DNA from: JAKSCF01 sp028279945
GTDB lineage: Bacteria; Bacillota; Clostridia; Peptostreptococcales; JAAYPU01
Direction: 5' to 3'
Length of the DNA: 23,435 nt
Assembly: GCA_028279945.1 (NCBI GenBank)
Contig: JANQMT010000073.1
Coordinates: forward strand, 1-23,435
Below the pieces are notes generated by a model that searched no databases, was not told the origin of the DNA, and saw nothing but the letters and a program-made list of their open reading frames with translations. The translations under genes and the position numbers were made by a program. This document shows, piece by piece, positions 23,241 through 23,435 of this stretch (within the stretch, counting starts at the first letter, position 1; each line of letters starts with the position of its first letter).

Positions 23241-23435
23241 GAAAAATAATTTCCATTTTTGAAATCAAAAACAATATCAAAAGGGGTAAGGGATAAAAAA
23301 AATTTATTTAAATTAGTTGAAAAGGCTAAGGATTTACGCATTAAAAATGAATATTTATTTACAGATTAGAAGTTATAGAATAGTTGATTTAAATATAGGA
23401 ATTTATAAAAATCTTTTTTATGGTAGTATATATAA

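Larger units (their letters stand above)
23005..23435. other. gene-poor 3' region after spoVAF
   Basis: 431 bp, very AT-rich apart from one palindrome. It holds a terminator (23130-23161) and a GC-rich hairpin (23213-23240). Several open stretches of 25-41 codons exist but have no credible start and ribosome site. A frame from 23250 to a TAG at 23349-23351 (ending KNEYLFTD) could be a gene remnant, but cannot be assigned. Confidence 0.5.

Noticed and set aside
23141..23341. 66-codon minus-strand reading frame across the 3' palindrome
   Set aside because: No credible ribosome site; the frame runs through the palindrome and the terminator arm; no recognisable motif.
23347..23435. Plus-strand ATG frame open to the window end
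   Set aside because: No suitably spaced ribosome site and only 29 codons visible; cannot be supported.
1..23435. CRISPR array, tRNA or rRNA genes, complete insertion sequence
   Set aside because: No regularly spaced repeats, no recognisable tRNA cloverleaf or rRNA segment, and no transposase were seen on reading through; a tRNAscan or covariance search was not possible here.

Overview
The window is AT-rich, with strong purine-rich ribosome binding sites, hairpin-plus-T-run terminators and genes typical of low-GC Gram-positive bacteria. A spoVAF/GerA-type germination gene, sporulation-like promoters, an S-layer-homology protein and the YlqG/YlqH pair point to an endospore-forming member of the Firmicutes, most likely Clostridia. 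I cannot name the genus.

Layout. 1-1515: the end of argH and a complete argF (arginine biosynthesis, + strand), closed by a bidirectional terminator. 1652-5360 (- strand): a Fic-fold protein with a ruined active site, an AraC-type regulator carrying a remnant of a GH39 glycosidase domain, and a saccharopine-dehydrogenase-family enzyme. 5511-8802: a methionine-rich lipoprotein, a divergent MarR regulator, and a surface protein (SLH, beta-solenoid-like region, two FN3 repeats). 9127-10526 (+): an NfeD/SPFH membrane pair whose nfeD seems to start at AUA. 10568-14850 (-): a tight four-gene operon of EAL-HDOD, J-domain/NTF2-like/degenerate GGDEF, YlqG (FliK-like) and YlqH (FlhB C-terminal-like). 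Divergent from it is an EAL-CBS-GGDEF protein with intact motifs (15081-16865). 16907-20774 (-): malQ-glgP, for alpha-glucan breakdown. 20979-23004: two very small cysteine-rich peptides (- strand) beside spoVAF (+). The last 430 bp hold a terminator, a GC-rich palindrome and no convincing gene.

How the parts fit. Between about 10.5 and 16.9 kb lies a cyclic-di-GMP module. One protein looks able to make and break c-di-GMP. A second looks like a non-catalytic EAL scaffold. A third has lost the GGDEF active site but kept the RxxD product-binding motif and is fused to a J domain. This set is linked to non-flagellar relatives of FliK and FlhB. The 3' end has a sporulation theme: malQ-glgP has a sigma-E-like promoter, and both cysteine-rich peptides have near-identical sigma-K-like promoters beside spoVAF.

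The strongest candidates for something undescribed are the paralogous cysteine-rich peptides with matched promoters, the J-domain/degenerate-GGDEF fusion in its operon, and the Fic pseudoenzyme that has lost both its catalytic and its auto-inhibitory residues.
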